Positions 1-8,502 of a DNA stretch of 64,000 bases are shown piece by piece. The DNA comes from Ardenticatenaceae bacterium (GTDB lineage: Bacteria; Chloroflexota; Anaerolineae; Promineifilales; Promineifilaceae), in assembly GCA_020634435.1 (NCBI GenBank), contig JACKBS010000007.1, forward strand, positions 1 to 64,000, read 5' to 3'. Numbering within the stretch: position 1 is the stretch's first letter; each line of letters opens with the position of its first letter. Both the position numbers and the translations under genes were made by a program. Under the pieces are notes generated by a model that was not told the origin of the DNA, did no database searches, and saw only the letters and a program-made list of their open reading frames with translations.

Positions 1-23
1 TAGCCTGGGGTTTTAACCCCAGG
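1..23. repeat. Inverted repeat CCTGGGG-TTTTAA-CCCCAGG
   Basis: A perfect short inverted repeat (CCTGGGG / CCCCAGG) at the window edge, lying inside the open frame of the glycosyltransferase. Related units (GCCTGGGCATTTATGCCC-like) stand before asnB at 10780-10820. Confidence 0.55.
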
Positions 24-670
24 TCTTCGCGAATGTCACCAATTTCGATGTGGTTGGTGGAATGCACAGTAATGTTGCTGCCGATGGCAATCTGTGCCAG
101 CTGCCGTTCCCTCTGCGCCTTTGCGCCTTTGCGTTGAAAAAAGGAAGGAGATTGGAGATTGGAGATTAGAGATTGGTAGTCGGCGGGATTGGTAGCGATG
201 ACCCCATCGGCGGAGCGGGCCAGGAAGTTTACGGCCGTTTGCCGCAGCGGCCCGGCTTTGGGGAAAAGATAAGGTACCCGGAGATCGTGGAAGGTAACGG
301 CCGTTTTCACCACATTTTTCAAGCGCCAGGGAAGAAAATTGATCGCGGCACTTTTCATGTTGTACGCGGCGGGCTGGTATTGAATATTCACCACATCCAG
401 TTCATAGCGCAGCACGATGTCGGCGATAACGGCCAAGGAGGGCCAGCGCCAGCGATTAATCCGCGGATGCAGTTGGGCAAAACCCAGGTCGATTGGCTCC
501 ACGGCCGAGGTAAACGTGCGGGGTGCATCCGGCGGGCGCGCCTCGCGGCTGGTGATAATGTGGATAGTGTGACCTTGTGCATGAAGCGCTTTGGCCAATT
601 CGGCCGTAAACGCGCCCACGCCGCCCTCCATCGGTGGGTATTCACCCGTCACCAAACCAATTTTCAGCAT
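1..670 (-). CDS. Glycosyltransferase family 4, N-terminal part (runs off left edge)
   Basis: An open frame on the minus strand begins at ATG 670 and is still open at base 1. The product starts MLKIGLVTGEYPPMEGGVG, the classic N-terminus of GT-B group 1 glycosyltransferases, in which the glycine-rich loop after the first strand contacts the acceptor. Later come VVNIQYQP and a VTFHDLRVPY segment (compare TxHD in GT4 enzymes). It would transfer an activated sugar in surface polysaccharide synthesis. Around residues 165-185 the protein contains a stretch (SNLQSPSFFQRKGAKAQRER) that is translated repeat DNA, an in-frame repeat insertion. The C-terminal nucleotide-sugar-binding half is outside the window. 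Confidence 0.8.
   Translation of the reverse strand, partial: MLKIGLVTGEYPPMEGGVGAFTAELAKALHAQGHTIHIITSREARPPDAPRTFTSAVEPIDLGFAQLHPRINRWRWPSLAVIADIVLRYELDVVNIQYQPAAYNMKSAAINFLPWRLKNVVKTAVTFHDLRVPYLFPKAGPLRQTAVNFLARSADGVIATNPADYQSLISNLQSPSFFQRKGAKAQRERQLAQIAIGSNITVHSTNHIEIGDIREDLGLKPQA
113..178. repeat. In-frame repeat insertion (TTTGCGCC and GGAGATT units)
   Basis: Two repeat vocabularies are joined: TTTGCGCCTTTGCGTTGAA and tandem GGAGATT heptamers. The same two occur in the GT39-like gene at 9575-9602 and 9742-9777. Here they are read through in frame by the glycosyltransferase without introducing a stop. Confidence 0.8.
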
Positions 671-684
671 CTTCAAGGGGAAAA

Positions 685-755
685 TTTAATTACCTAATTA
701 CTCAATCAGTTAATTACAAATCACTGGGTAATTGAGTAACTAGGCAATTGGGTAA
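685..755. repeat. AATTAC/GTAATT short-repeat block
   Basis: Degenerate units of AATTACC, ACTCAATTACC and their complements form an imperfect inverted repeat filling the spacer between two minus-strand genes. The stop codon of the upstream gene (756-758) lies at its edge. Sister blocks: 8134-8205 and 10822-10852. Confidence 0.8.
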
Positions 756-1100
756 TTAAAACAGTTCGTAATGCTCAATGGGATGACCACGCCAGCGCAG
801 CAAGGAGAGGGCATAGGTGCGGCGCAAAGCCAAAAAGTCTGCCTTTTTATACAGCTCGCCTTTGCCTTTGGGCTCTGGCCATTTGCCATCCACCACTTTC
901 ATCAGGTCGCGGTCGCTGAGGGAATTAAGGCCTAAAAGTTCGTCGTGAAAGGCTTCCGGCACCTTGCCTAGCGAGGGGGGCATGCCACATTTGATGCATT
1001 GCATAATGACTTCTTCAATCGGCCATTTGCAAGCATCGGCAATCTCCTGCAGCAGGTTGTAATCCGTCGATGATAATTCCAACGTTACCTTGTTCTTCAT
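756..1100 (-). CDS. Hypothetical protein, possible ribbon-helix-helix N-terminus
   Basis: A 114-residue soluble protein with no signal peptide. It begins MKNKVTLELSSTDYNLLQEI, resembling the strand plus helix of ribbon-helix-helix DNA-binding antitoxins. A middle segment rich in Gly, Pro and Lys follows, then a C-terminal helix (ADFLALRRTYALSLLRWRG). The ATG follows a GAGGTGA ribosome-binding site. No toxin partner is visible next to it, as its neighbours are glycosyltransferases. The real function is unknown and the RHH idea rests on sequence appearance only. Confidence 0.6.
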   Translation of the reverse strand: MKNKVTLELSSTDYNLLQEIADACKWPIEEVIMQCIKCGMPPSLGKVPEAFHDELLGLNSLSDRDLMKVVDGKWPEPKGKGELYKKADFLALRRTYALSLLRWRGHPIEHYELF

Positions 1101-1125
1101 TGTGTCACCTCAAGAAATGATCAAA

Positions 1126-2061
1126 TTAATACCCTGCTGGCCGCAACCCAGAACGTAAAACCATCCAGTAGGCTTTTACCCGCTGCCAACGCAACGGCCG
1201 TTTATGCCCCACTGCTCCCTTGATGGCCTCCAAAGTCAACTGCCAACCATAGCTCACCAATAAAAACAGTCGCAATACCCCGGCCACAAAACGGCCGTGA
1301 TATTTACGAAAATAGCGCAGTTTGGCCCGATTAAAGTTAATGTGCCGCTGGGTTACCGCCTGTTCACTGCTCTTGCCGGACAGATGCGTCACCTGCGCTT
1401 CTGGGTAGTATACCACTTGCCAGCCCGCCTGGTGAATTCTTCGGCAATAATCCAACTCTTCGGAATACATGAAGTAATCTTCATCCAGTCCGCCGACCTG
1501 GCTCACCACTTCTCTCCGGGTCATCAGGCAAGCCCCCATCACCCACTCCACAACGGCCGTTTCGCCATCAGCCACATCACGCGCATAAAAATGGTCCAAC
1601 ACGGCTTGTGGTGCATAAGGCTGTAGCCAGGTGCTTTCAAACAACGCCGTCCACGGCGTGGGAAAGCGTCGCCGGGATGATTGCACCGTGCCATCGTCAT
1701 TTAGCAGCTGCGGGCCAACTACACCCACCGTTGGGTTCTGTTCCAAATAAGACACCATTTTGGCCAGGGCGTCACCGTGCACGATGGTGTCGGGATTGAG
1801 CAAGAGGATGAAACGGCCGTTCGCTCGTTCCAATCCCAAATTATTGCCGCGTGGAAAGCCCACATTCTCCCGGCAAGCCAAGAGCTCGACCTGAGGAAAC
1901 TGCTCGGCCACCATCTCCGGGCTACCATCCAACGAAGCGCTATCCACCACAATCACTTGCAATGCCAGTCCCGTTTGGGCGAAAACAGAGCGCAAGCAGT
2001 TAGCCAACAGCTCGCGCACATTCCAGCTAACAATGATGATAGAGAGGTTGGGTTGGGTCAT
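1126..2061 (-). CDS. Glycosyltransferase family 2 (rhamnosyltransferase-like)
   Basis: 311 residues starting MTQPNLSIIIVSWNVRELL, the nucleotide-binding first strand of GT-A family 2 enzymes. Visible motifs are VVDSASLDGS (DxS region), RFILLLNPDTIV (the DxD-equivalent that holds the metal and nucleotide sugar) and the acceptor-side segment GGLDEDYFMYSEELDYCRR typical of bacterial rhamnosyl- or mannosyltransferases. A C-terminal hydrophobic or amphipathic segment (RLFLLVSYGWQLTLEAI) suggests membrane association. With the neighbouring GT4, phosphohexomutase and Gmd it fits a surface glycan locus. The donor sugar cannot be told from sequence. Confidence 0.85.
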   Translation of the reverse strand: MTQPNLSIIIVSWNVRELLANCLRSVFAQTGLALQVIVVDSASLDGSPEMVAEQFPQVELLACRENVGFPRGNNLGLERANGRFILLLNPDTIVHGDALAKMVSYLEQNPTVGVVGPQLLNDDGTVQSSRRRFPTPWTALFESTWLQPYAPQAVLDHFYARDVADGETAVVEWVMGACLMTRREVVSQVGGLDEDYFMYSEELDYCRRIHQAGWQVVYYPEAQVTHLSGKSSEQAVTQRHINFNRAKLRYFRKYHGRFVAGVLRLFLLVSYGWQLTLEAIKGAVGHKRPLRWQRVKAYWMVLRSGLRPAGY

Positions 2062-2141
2062 CGGTAAACGGTTATCCGTAATCGGTAAACGGTAAACGAT
2101 TTCGGTCGGATCACCGATTACTGTTCACCGATTACCGAAAA
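2059..2141. repeat. CGGTAAACGG / CCGATTACCG repeat block
   Basis: Units TCGGTAAACGGT and CACCGATTAC with inverted orientation fill the spacer. The block supplies the last codons and TAA stop of the tatD-like gene (residues SVIGEQ are read from it), so the repeat has replaced or extended the gene end. Confidence 0.75.
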
Positions 2142-2900
2142 AAGCCTTTGGGCGTTGGCGGTGGTTTGCTGGGCGAATACGGCCGTACTCACCCCCCGCA
2201 CCTCTGCTAATTTTTCGGCAACATAAGCGACGTAGGCTGGTTCGTTGCGCTTGCCGCGGTACGGGTGAGGCGTCAGAAATGGCGCGTCTGTTTCTACCAG
2301 GATGCGATCGTCGGGGACTTTTTGGGCGATCTCGCGCAGGTCTTCGGCTTTTTTGAAGGTGACTGGACCAGTAAAGCCAAGATAGTAGCCGAGATTGAGG
2401 GCAGAAACGGCCGTTTCCCAATCCGCCGCAAATGAATGCAAAACCCCCGGATTCGCTCGCCCCACCAGTGGTGACTCGGACAGCAGTTGAATCACGTCGG
2501 CGCTGGCTTCGCGGTTGTGAATGATCACCGGCAGGTTTAACTCGGCGGCCAGCTCAAGCTGTAAGGCCAAAGTCCGGTGCTGCACTGCTTTGGGTGATTT
2601 GTCCCAATAATAATCCAGGCCAATTTCGCCAATCGCTACCACTTTGGGATGCTTCGCCAAATCGCGCAAATCGCCAATCCAACTGTCCTGCCACCCCGCC
2701 GACGAGTTGGGATGCACGCCCACAGCGGCAAACACGCCGTCATACTTTTCCGTAAGCGCCAGAATGGCGGCGCAATTTTCCAAATCAAGCCCCGGCACCA
2801 CAATTTGGGTCACCCCAGCGGCCAGAGCACGTTCCACGACGGCGTCACGGTCTTCGTCAAACGACTCAAAATCCAGGTGGCAATGTGTGTCGATGAGCAA
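2118..2900 (-). CDS. tatD: TatD family metal-dependent hydrolase (DNase)
   Basis: A TIM-barrel amidohydrolase-type protein. Visible motifs are IDTHCHLDF at the N-terminus (first metal ligands HxH), AIGEIGLDYYW (bridging Glu), VIIHNREAS (His ligand), LHSFAADWE and VETDAPFL (final Asp). All metal ligands of the TatD family are present, so the enzyme should be active as a 3'-5' DNase or related phosphoesterase. I place the start at TTG 2900, which immediately follows the TAG stop of the upstream thioesterase gene and keeps the usual family N-terminus. An ATG further upstream (2936) would add an odd CVCRR leader. The C-terminal six residues come from repeat DNA. Confidence 0.9.
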   Translation of the reverse strand: MLIDTHCHLDFESFDEDRDAVVERALAAGVTQIVVPGLDLENCAAILALTEKYDGVFAAVGVHPNSSAGWQDSWIGDLRDLAKHPKVVAIGEIGLDYYWDKSPKAVQHRTLALQLELAAELNLPVIIHNREASADVIQLLSESPLVGRANPGVLHSFAADWETAVSALNLGYYLGFTGPVTFKKAEDLREIAQKVPDDRILVETDAPFLTPHPYRGKRNEPAYVAYVAEKLAEVRGVSTAVFAQQTTANAQRLFSVIGEQ

Positions 2901-2901
2901 A

Positions 2902-3363
2902 CTACTGGCCCCAATTCTCCGGCAGACGCACGGCAATCACTTCACCGCGCACGCACACCTCACCATCGGCCAACAAGTCAATGGTCACGACTACTTTGCG
3001 CGGCTTAATCTCCTTGACAGTGCCGCGCAGCTCCAATTCTGGGCCTAATGGCGTGGGTCGCAAATAATCCACTTTGAGCGATCCAGTGACAAAGCGGATG
3101 GGCGGATCAGAATCAATTTCTCGATTTTCGGCACGCGCTGCGGCCGCTGCGGCCGTTCCTGTACCATGGCAGTCGATCAGCGAGGCCAACAAGCCGCCGT
3201 ACACATAACCAGGCACAGCCATGTGCTCCGGGCGTGGCAAATAGCGGGCCACCGACTGCTCACCCTCCCAGTAACTTTTGATTTGCAACCCTTTTTCATT
3301 TAAACGGCCGCAGCCATAACAGTAGCTTGTATCTTCCGGGTAATAATCCTGAAACGCTTTCAT
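2902..3363 (-). CDS. PaaI-type hotdog thioesterase
   Basis: The product opens MKAFQDYYPEDTSYCYGCG with a Cys pair, then GYVYGGLLASLIDCHGTGTA, the hotdog helix with the catalytic Asp region, and ends with PRKVVVTIDLLADGEVCVRGE. It probably hydrolyses an acyl-CoA thioester; the substrate is unknown. The open frame extends 15 codons upstream (NLRNLCNLWINRF), but that part is translated repeat DNA, so ATG 3363 is chosen. It is translationally coupled to tatD, whose TTG start follows the stop after one base. Confidence 0.82.
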   Translation of the reverse strand: MKAFQDYYPEDTSYCYGCGRLNEKGLQIKSYWEGEQSVARYLPRPEHMAVPGYVYGGLLASLIDCHGTGTAAAAAARAENREIDSDPPIRFVTGSLKVDYLRPTPLGPELELRGTVKEIKPRKVVVTIDLLADGEVCVRGEVIAVRLPENWGQ

Positions 3364-3369
3364 AAACCT

Positions 3370-3441
3370 ATTTATCCACAGATTACACAGATTTCGCAGA
3401 TTTTTCATTAACTGTGCAATCTGCGAAATCTGTGGATTGAT
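3370..3441. repeat. ATCCACAGATT...AATCTGTGGAT inverted repeat
   Basis: The left arm reads ATCCACAGATTACACAGATT plus TCGCAGATT. The right arm is its near-complement ending CGAAATCTGTGGAT. Members of this family are also at 8989-9058, 29963-30027 and 47697-47764, and degenerate copies sit inside the GT39-like gene. It could form a long hairpin between the phosphohexomutase and thioesterase genes. Confidence 0.85.
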
Positions 3442-3448
3442 TTAAATC

Positions 3449-4867
3449 TTAACGCAGGCCGGCTAGCTTCATGCCGTCTTCCAGAATGGCCTGGACTTTA
3501 TCCCCATGCGTCGTTTCGCAGTAAACGCGAATGACTGGTTCCGTACCGCTAAAGCGCACCAGCAGCCAACCACCATCTTCCATCATGAATTGGTGTCCGT
3601 CGATGGTCACGATGTCAGTCACTTTCAATCCGCCAATCGTCTCGGGACGCGCCGTGGCCACGTTGTTCTGGATTTCCTCTTTGCGCTCTTTGTCAAAGTA
3701 AGTGTCAATGCGATCGTAATAATGGGCACCAACCATGCCAAACAAATCGGCCAACAGCTCGGAAGGTTTTTTGCCCGTCTTCCGCATCATGTCCAACATG
3801 TACAACCCGGCCAGGATGCCGTCACGTTCCGGCACATGCCCTTGGAAGGCATAACCACCGCTCTCTTCGCCGCCGATCATGGCGTCTACTTCAACCATCT
3901 TGGGAGCAATATATTTAAAGCCCACACCGGTTTCATACACGGGTACATCATACAACTTGGCCAGCTTGTTCAACATTTTAGTGGTAGAAATGGTCTTGAC
4001 GATGGGGCCACGTTCGCCGCGAACTTCCAGCAGGTAGTAGCCCATCAGCCCATACACACGCAGCTGATCCATGAAGTTGCCATTCTCGTCGCCAAAGCCT
4101 ACGCGGTCGGCATCACCATCGTTGATGATCACTACATCTGCGCCGACCTCTTTGGCAAAGCTCAGACCATGATCCACGTTCGGCGGAATTGGTTCGGGAC
4201 GCGTCATGTGTGGATAAATCGGATTGCGCTCGTTGTGCACCTCTTTAACAGTAGTTTTGCCACCTGCCAGCAGTCGCGGGAACCAGCCCGCGCCGTTGCC
4301 CCACATGCAGTCTACCAGCAGCGTAAAACCAGCCTCCTTGATCGCCTCGATATCAACCAGCCGATGCAGTTGGGCAATGTAAGCCGGAGCCGCATCAAAA
4401 AGCTCTACCAGCCCCTGTTGTTTGGCATCTTCGAGTTTGGTGGTTTTAACGGCCGTAATTTCTGGAATCGCCGCCTCAATCTTCTTCAAGTCCTGGGGCG
4501 GGATAGCCCCACCGTTGATGTCCCGCACCTTAAAGCCGCAATCCCACGGCGGGTTGTGGCTGGCGGTGATGTTAATCGCGCCCCCCGCCTGCTTATCCAC
4601 CACCGAATAGGAAATAGTTGGCGTCGGTGTTGCCGTCTCGGTTAGCCAGACATGAATGCCATTGGCGGCCATCACTTCTGCGGCCGTGGCCGCAAAATAT
4701 TCCGCCTGGAAGCGTTTATCGTAGCCAATGATTACGCCTTTTTCTGCCAGACCTTGCTCCTGCATAAAAGTAGCAAAACCCTGCGTACAGCGTCGCACAT
4801 TATCAAACGTGTAGTCCTCAGCAATGCGCCCCCGCCAGCCGTCAGTTCCAAATTTAATCGTTGTCAT
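3449..4867 (-). CDS. Phosphoglucomutase/phosphomannomutase family protein
   Basis: 472 residues of the alpha-D-phosphohexomutase superfamily. Catalytic landmarks are all present: FGTDGWRG near the N-terminus, the phosphoserine loop TASHNPPWDCGFK, the metal-binding loop DGDADRVGFGD, the sugar-specificity loop GGEESGGYAFQ and the phosphate-binding loop RFSGTEPVIR. The enzyme interconverts hexose 1- and 6-phosphates, supplying sugar-1-phosphate for nucleotide sugars. GEESGG fits PGM/PMM, but sequence alone does not settle glucose against mannose. The downstream gmd favours a role in GDP-mannose supply. The ATG is preceded by AGGAG. Confidence 0.92.
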   Translation of the reverse strand: MTTIKFGTDGWRGRIAEDYTFDNVRRCTQGFATFMQEQGLAEKGVIIGYDKRFQAEYFAATAAEVMAANGIHVWLTETATPTPTISYSVVDKQAGGAINITASHNPPWDCGFKVRDINGGAIPPQDLKKIEAAIPEITAVKTTKLEDAKQQGLVELFDAAPAYIAQLHRLVDIEAIKEAGFTLLVDCMWGNGAGWFPRLLAGGKTTVKEVHNERNPIYPHMTRPEPIPPNVDHGLSFAKEVGADVVIINDGDADRVGFGDENGNFMDQLRVYGLMGYYLLEVRGERGPIVKTISTTKMLNKLAKLYDVPVYETGVGFKYIAPKMVEVDAMIGGEESGGYAFQGHVPERDGILAGLYMLDMMRKTGKKPSELLADLFGMVGAHYYDRIDTYFDKERKEEIQNNVATARPETIGGLKVTDIVTIDGHQFMMEDGGWLLVRFSGTEPVIRVYCETTHGDKVQAILEDGMKLAGLR

Positions 4868-4904
4868 TTCCCACTCCTGGGTATGCTAGGTTAGTAGATT
4901 TTGG

Positions 4905-5879
4905 TTAAACAGCGATACGTCCCGCTTGCAACAGCTTGATATCAGCATCCACCATCATCTGAACCAGCTGCTCAAAGGAGACGGTTGGCTCCCAACCAAG
5001 TATGCGACCCGCTTTACCGGGGTCACCGACCAACAAATCTACCTCGGCCGGGCGCATGAAGCGCTCATCCTGAACCACATAGTCGTGCCAATCTAAATTG
5101 ACATGACCAAATGCCACTTCCAGAAATTCCTCAACTGAATGGGTATCACCCGTGGCGATCACAAAATCGTCGGGCTTGTCCTGCTGGAGCATGAGCCACA
5201 TTGCCTTGACGTAATCCCCCGCATAACCCCAGTCACGCCGCGCATCGAGGTTACCCAGACGCAGTTCATCGGTCATGCCCAGCTTAATTTGGGCCACATG
5301 ATGAGTAATTTTGCGCGTCACAAATTCCAGACCACGTCGGGGCGATTCGTGGTTGAACAAAATGCCGGAAGTGGCGTGCATATCGTAGCTTTCGCGGTAG
5401 TTGATGGTGATCCAGTGTCCGTACACTTTGGCGACGCCGTACGGGCTGCGCGGGTAAAAGGGTGTGGTTTCCTTCTGCGGAACCTCAACGACCTTGCCAA
5501 ACATCTCGCTGGAGCTAGCCTGGTAAAAACGAATCTTTGGATCGACAAAACGAATAGCATCGAGCAAACGCGTCACGCCGAGAGCCGTCACGTCCCCGGT
5601 AAACACGGGCTGGTTCCAACTGGTCTGTACAAATGATTGGGCCGCCAGATTGTAAACCTCGTCTGGGCGATGTTCTTCCAGCAAATGGATCATGGAAACC
5701 TGATCACATAAATCGCCGGGAACAACCGTTACTTTGTCTTGAATGTGGGCAATACGATGAAAATTGATGGTGCTGGTACGGCGCACCATGCCGATGACTT
5801 CATATCCTTGACCCAGTAAAAACTCGGCCAAATAAGAGCCGTCCTGACCGGTGATACCGGTTATAAGTGCTTTGGGCAT
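4905..5879 (-). CDS. gmd: GDP-mannose 4,6-dehydratase
   Basis: 324 residues of the extended short-chain dehydrogenase family. It has the NAD(P)-binding TGITGQDGSYLAEFLL, the Gmd-typical VRRTSTINFHRI, NLAAQSFVQTSWNQP, the catalytic S/T-Y-K set (SSSEMFG; YGVAK), and NHESPRRGLEFVTRKIT, which is diagnostic of Gmd. It converts GDP-D-mannose to GDP-4-keto-6-deoxymannose, precursor of GDP-fucose, GDP-rhamnose or GDP-perosamine. The next enzyme is not in the window. The ATG follows AGGAAGG. Spacing of 37 bp to the phosphohexomutase downstream suggests one operon. Confidence 0.96.
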   Translation of the reverse strand: MPKALITGITGQDGSYLAEFLLGQGYEVIGMVRRTSTINFHRIAHIQDKVTVVPGDLCDQVSMIHLLEEHRPDEVYNLAAQSFVQTSWNQPVFTGDVTALGVTRLLDAIRFVDPKIRFYQASSSEMFGKVVEVPQKETTPFYPRSPYGVAKVYGHWITINYRESYDMHATSGILFNHESPRRGLEFVTRKITHHVAQIKLGMTDELRLGNLDARRDWGYAGDYVKAMWLMLQQDKPDDFVIATGDTHSVEEFLEVAFGHVNLDWHDYVVQDERFMRPAEVDLLVGDPGKAGRILGWEPTVSFEQLVQMMVDADIKLLQAGRIAV

Positions 5880-6052
5880 AATACCTTCCTAAAAAAGAGA
5901 TTTTTTAAGCAACCGCTCCAAGCGATTGCGTGACTTGTGTAGGGCAGCTGCGCGTCTGGCGGCAAACTGCACCTTGCTTTGTAAGTGTGCGAACACCACG
6001 TGTGGAAATACCTCGTAGGGCGCAAGGATTATAGCCCAGGCGCATGGTTGCG

Positions 6053-6090
6053 TAAAACAAAAGGGACGAAACCTCTCTGGCCTCGTCCCT
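6053..6090 (-). terminator. Intrinsic terminator
   Basis: Stem AGGGACGA (6062-6069) with TCGTCCCT (6083-6090) and a 13-nt loop. On the minus strand it is followed by TTTTGTTTT (6061-6053). It lies just past the stop of the truncated surface-protein gene. Confidence 0.8.
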
Positions 6091-6119
6091 CTCGTTAATC
6101 TTTTTCTATTTCCCCGCCG

Positions 6120-6764
6120 CTATCTCTGGATAATAGGCAAGTAGGTTTGTGAACCGTTCACCAACAAGTAGAGTGTCATCGTCTTTTGAATGCCATCGCC
6201 GCTCACGGTGATAGGCACGGCGTAAAGCCCGCCCGCGGTCTGGCTGGGATTGTTGTGGGTAATAGTGATTTGCTTGCTACCGGGCGGAGTGACATTTCCA
6301 CCAGGGATATTGACACTAACGCCAGAGGGGATGTTGTTGGCCTGGAAAGTAACGGCCGTATTAAATCCACCCATCGGCGACACATTCAACAAGAATTGGG
6401 CCGAACTGCCAGGATCGGCCTCTTGTACCGCCGGATTGGTAGCCAGCTTAAAGCCATAAAGCGACCCGTATGTAATCTCCAATGTCGGGCGGCGGTCCGG
6501 TGAAGATGTTTCCGACGAATTGAGATATTTGCCGCTATGCCGCGCGCCATCGGCAGAGTAAAGTGCCAGCCGCAGCGGCTGACCATTGGCATAGGCTTCC
6601 GCTACCGCCGCGCTCAAATCCCAGGTAACGTACTGCCCTGTGCCGCCTGCAGGGATCGGGTTCACCCAGGTGCGGGCCACATTCTCCACCGCCATGGGGG
6701 CATTGTTCCATACCAGCGGGAACCATCCAACATGCAGCAAGGCAAACCAGGGCAGGCTTACCCA
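6120..6764 (-). pseudogene. Truncated DNRLRE-domain surface protein, C-terminal remnant
   Basis: The frame encodes the end of a DNRLRE (CBM96-like) domain: NNAPMAVENVARTW, TWDLSAAVAEAYANGQPLRL, SADGARHSGKYLNSSE and RPTLEITYG. An Ig-like or Cys-less beta domain of about 85 residues follows, and the protein ends with TYLPIIQR. There is no signal peptide, and an in-frame TGA at 6765-6767 blocks extension upstream. The best available start is a TTG at 6740 without a clear ribosome-binding site. Exported DNRLRE proteins are normally much larger, so this looks like the 3' end of a gene whose front was lost. A short translated product cannot be excluded. Confidence 0.65.
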
Positions 6765-7166
6765 TCAAATCGTCAGAGAATGGAAAGGGCTGGCTTATGG
6801 CATTGTGATGTGTGAGTTTTCTTCGTCAGCTTATTCTATTTACCAACGCGAAGGTGTGATTTTGCGTCACAATTTCAGGTTGGTGAGCGGCCGTTCGGAG
6901 TGTGCAAGGTCATCATTTGCCGAGCGACTGCTTTGGGCCCAGCCACCCGCTTTACAAATTTCATGCAAAAACGGGGTCACGCTGGGGGGCTAAGCCTATC
7001 TCTCCCTATGGCTTAGTCGAGTACATTTCACCAAATCGACATTCAGCAAACAATAGTGCGGAGGTCCTACACCGCATCAATTCACGGCTTCTTTACGGAG
7101 TTACAGGAGAGAAAGGTAGGGGAAAAGATACGGCCGTTTCCCACCGTACTCATCTTGCACTCAGCT
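6765..7166. other. Gene-free stretch, probably decayed
   Basis: About 400 bases with no frame that has both a ribosome-binding site and protein-like composition on either strand. It carries one AACGGCCGTT-type site near 7131 and may be the eroded front of the DNRLRE gene, but I see no recognisable protein motif. Confidence 0.5.
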
Positions 7167-8120
7167 TTAAGCGGGGAAATTGTGAAAAATGGTGCGAATC
7201 GTTTCTGGAATAGACACAACGTCTGGGCCAAGATGCAGGCTAAACGCCGGAGCCGCGTCCACCAATTGGCGCAAAATATTGAGGTGTGCGGGAATCATCA
7301 CCTTGTCCCACTGCTCCACAGCGTGGGGGAGCAAGCGCGCCAACGCCGCCAGTTTTGCCAGCGGCGTCAGCGCATGATCATCACGGCTCTCAATTTGCGG
7401 AAAGCAAATGGCGCGCACCGGTGCTTCGCGCAGCCAGACATCCGGCCAAACGGATTCGGCCGTAACGGTGATTTTTTGACGGCCGTTTCCCCCAGCAGCA
7501 CTTTCTGCCAGATGAGCCAGCGTCGGGAAGTGTGCAAACGATTCGGGGTAAGCGGCCAACACGCCAGGATATTGTTGAATACGGCCGTTCCCCATCACAA
7601 TCGGCGAATCATTCGACAGCAACTGCCAGCCCGCATTCAACAGAGACAATCCGGTAGTCGTTTTGCCCGCGCCAATGCCACCCACCAGCAGCACCGCCTG
7701 CCCGTCTAAGGCCGCGGCGAAGGCGTGCAGCAAAAACTTTTGGCGGCGGCGCAAATGTGGCGACAGGCTAATCGCGATCAAATCTTCCAAAATAGCGTAG
7801 GTTTGCCCGGCAGCAGGCACCACTTGTCCGCGCGTCCACCCTTCTGCTAAATTTAAGTGCAGCTGCCCGTAGCGCGGAAAATGGGCAATAACCTGGTCGC
7901 CATCCACAAAGTAGTGCAGCAAATCACCTTGCTGAAAATCGGGCGGGCGATTGGGCGGCGCGGGAACAGTGGCAACGGTTTGGAAAGTGATGGTAAGGTA
8001 GGGAACGGCCGTTACCACCGGCAACGAACTGAAAGATTCCAGCCAACCTTGCCACAAAGTTGCATCATCCGCATTCCCTTCGATAATTAGATCGTGAAAT
8101 TGCCACCGCAATGTGTTCAT
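7167..8120 (-). CDS. HPr kinase-like P-loop protein (RiPP/exosortase-cluster type)
   Basis: The protein has an N-terminal beta-rich half (about residues 1-140) and a C-terminal kinase core with Walker A GGIGAGKTTTGLSLL, then WQLLSNDSPIV, matching the HprK C-terminal domain (P-loop plus the SxD metal/base region). Such small HprK homologues lacking the usual HPr partner occur in lasso-peptide clusters as tail kinases and in exosortase/capsule clusters. It is divergently arranged with pqqD and the B2 protease gene, which supports that type of pathway. I choose ATG 8120; a TTG two codons earlier is also possible. Confidence 0.75.
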   Translation of the reverse strand: MNTLRWQFHDLIIEGNADDATLWQGWLESFSSLPVVTAVPYLTITFQTVATVPAPPNRPPDFQQGDLLHYFVDGDQVIAHFPRYGQLHLNLAEGWTRGQVVPAAGQTYAILEDLIAISLSPHLRRRQKFLLHAFAAALDGQAVLLVGGIGAGKTTTGLSLLNAGWQLLSNDSPIVMGNGRIQQYPGVLAAYPESFAHFPTLAHLAESAAGGNGRQKITVTAESVWPDVWLREAPVRAICFPQIESRDDHALTPLAKLAALARLLPHAVEQWDKVMIPAHLNILRQLVDAAPAFSLHLGPDVVSIPETIRTIFHNFPA

Positions 8121-8133
8121 GCGCAAAAGTATA

Positions 8134-8205
8134 TTGGGTAATTGAGTAACTGAGTAATTGGGTAATTGGCACGTTCAATTACCTAATTACCAAATTACCA
8201 ATTAC
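8134..8205. repeat. GTAATTG / CAATTAC repeat block in divergent promoter region
   Basis: Four GTAATTGRGTAAC-like units run into inverted ATTACC units, occupying nearly all of the 104 bp between the divergent HprK-like and pqqD genes. Any promoters there must lie in or beside the repeat. Confidence 0.8.
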
Positions 8206-8224
8206 ACCTCTTCGGGAGAACAAG

Positions 8225-8497
8225 TTGAATAAAGATTCCATCCTCCAACGCGCCGAAAACGTCACCTTTGAAGTGGTGGCCGATGAGGCGATTTTGATCG
8301 ACATCAACACCGGCACCTACTTTTCGCTCAACGAAGTGGGCACAGAGTTTTGGGAAATGCTCGACGGCGAACAAACCATTGAGCAGCACGCCACAACCAT
8401 CGCCAACAAATACGAGGTTGAAACCAGCATGGTCGTTGCTGATTTGTTGGAACTGGCCAGCGAAATGGCCAAAGATGCCCTGATCCTCATCAACTAA
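8225..8497 (+). CDS. PqqD family peptide chaperone (RRE domain)
   Basis: 90 residues with the PqqD/RiPP-recognition-element pattern: VADEAILIDINTGTYFSLNEVGTEFWEML, then a helical region (TIEQHATTIANKYEVE; VVADLLELASEMAKDALI). PqqD-like proteins bind leader peptides and present them to modifying enzymes; in lasso-peptide systems this is the B1 protein. The TTG start follows GGGAGAA. The B2-protease gene follows after 5 bases, so the two are almost certainly co-translated as a split B protein. Confidence 0.88.
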   Translation: MNKDSILQRAENVTFEVVADEAILIDINTGTYFSLNEVGTEFWEMLDGEQTIEQHATTIANKYEVETSMVVADLLELASEMAKDALILIN

Positions 8498-8502
8498 ACT
8501 TG

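Noticed and set aside
8134..8205. Repeat blocks as a CRISPR array
   Set aside because: Units are 7-15 bp, adjacent and degenerate, without 30-40 bp unique spacers, and no cas gene is near. They are short tandem or inverted repeats.
8121..8224. Possible lasso-peptide precursor gene between the HprK-like and pqqD genes
   Set aside because: The spacer is almost entirely AATTACC/GTAATTG repeat; no ATG/GTG frame of 35 or more codons with a leader-core pattern exists on either strand. The spacers 8989-9060, 10732-10852 and 12716-12800 were searched likewise without success.
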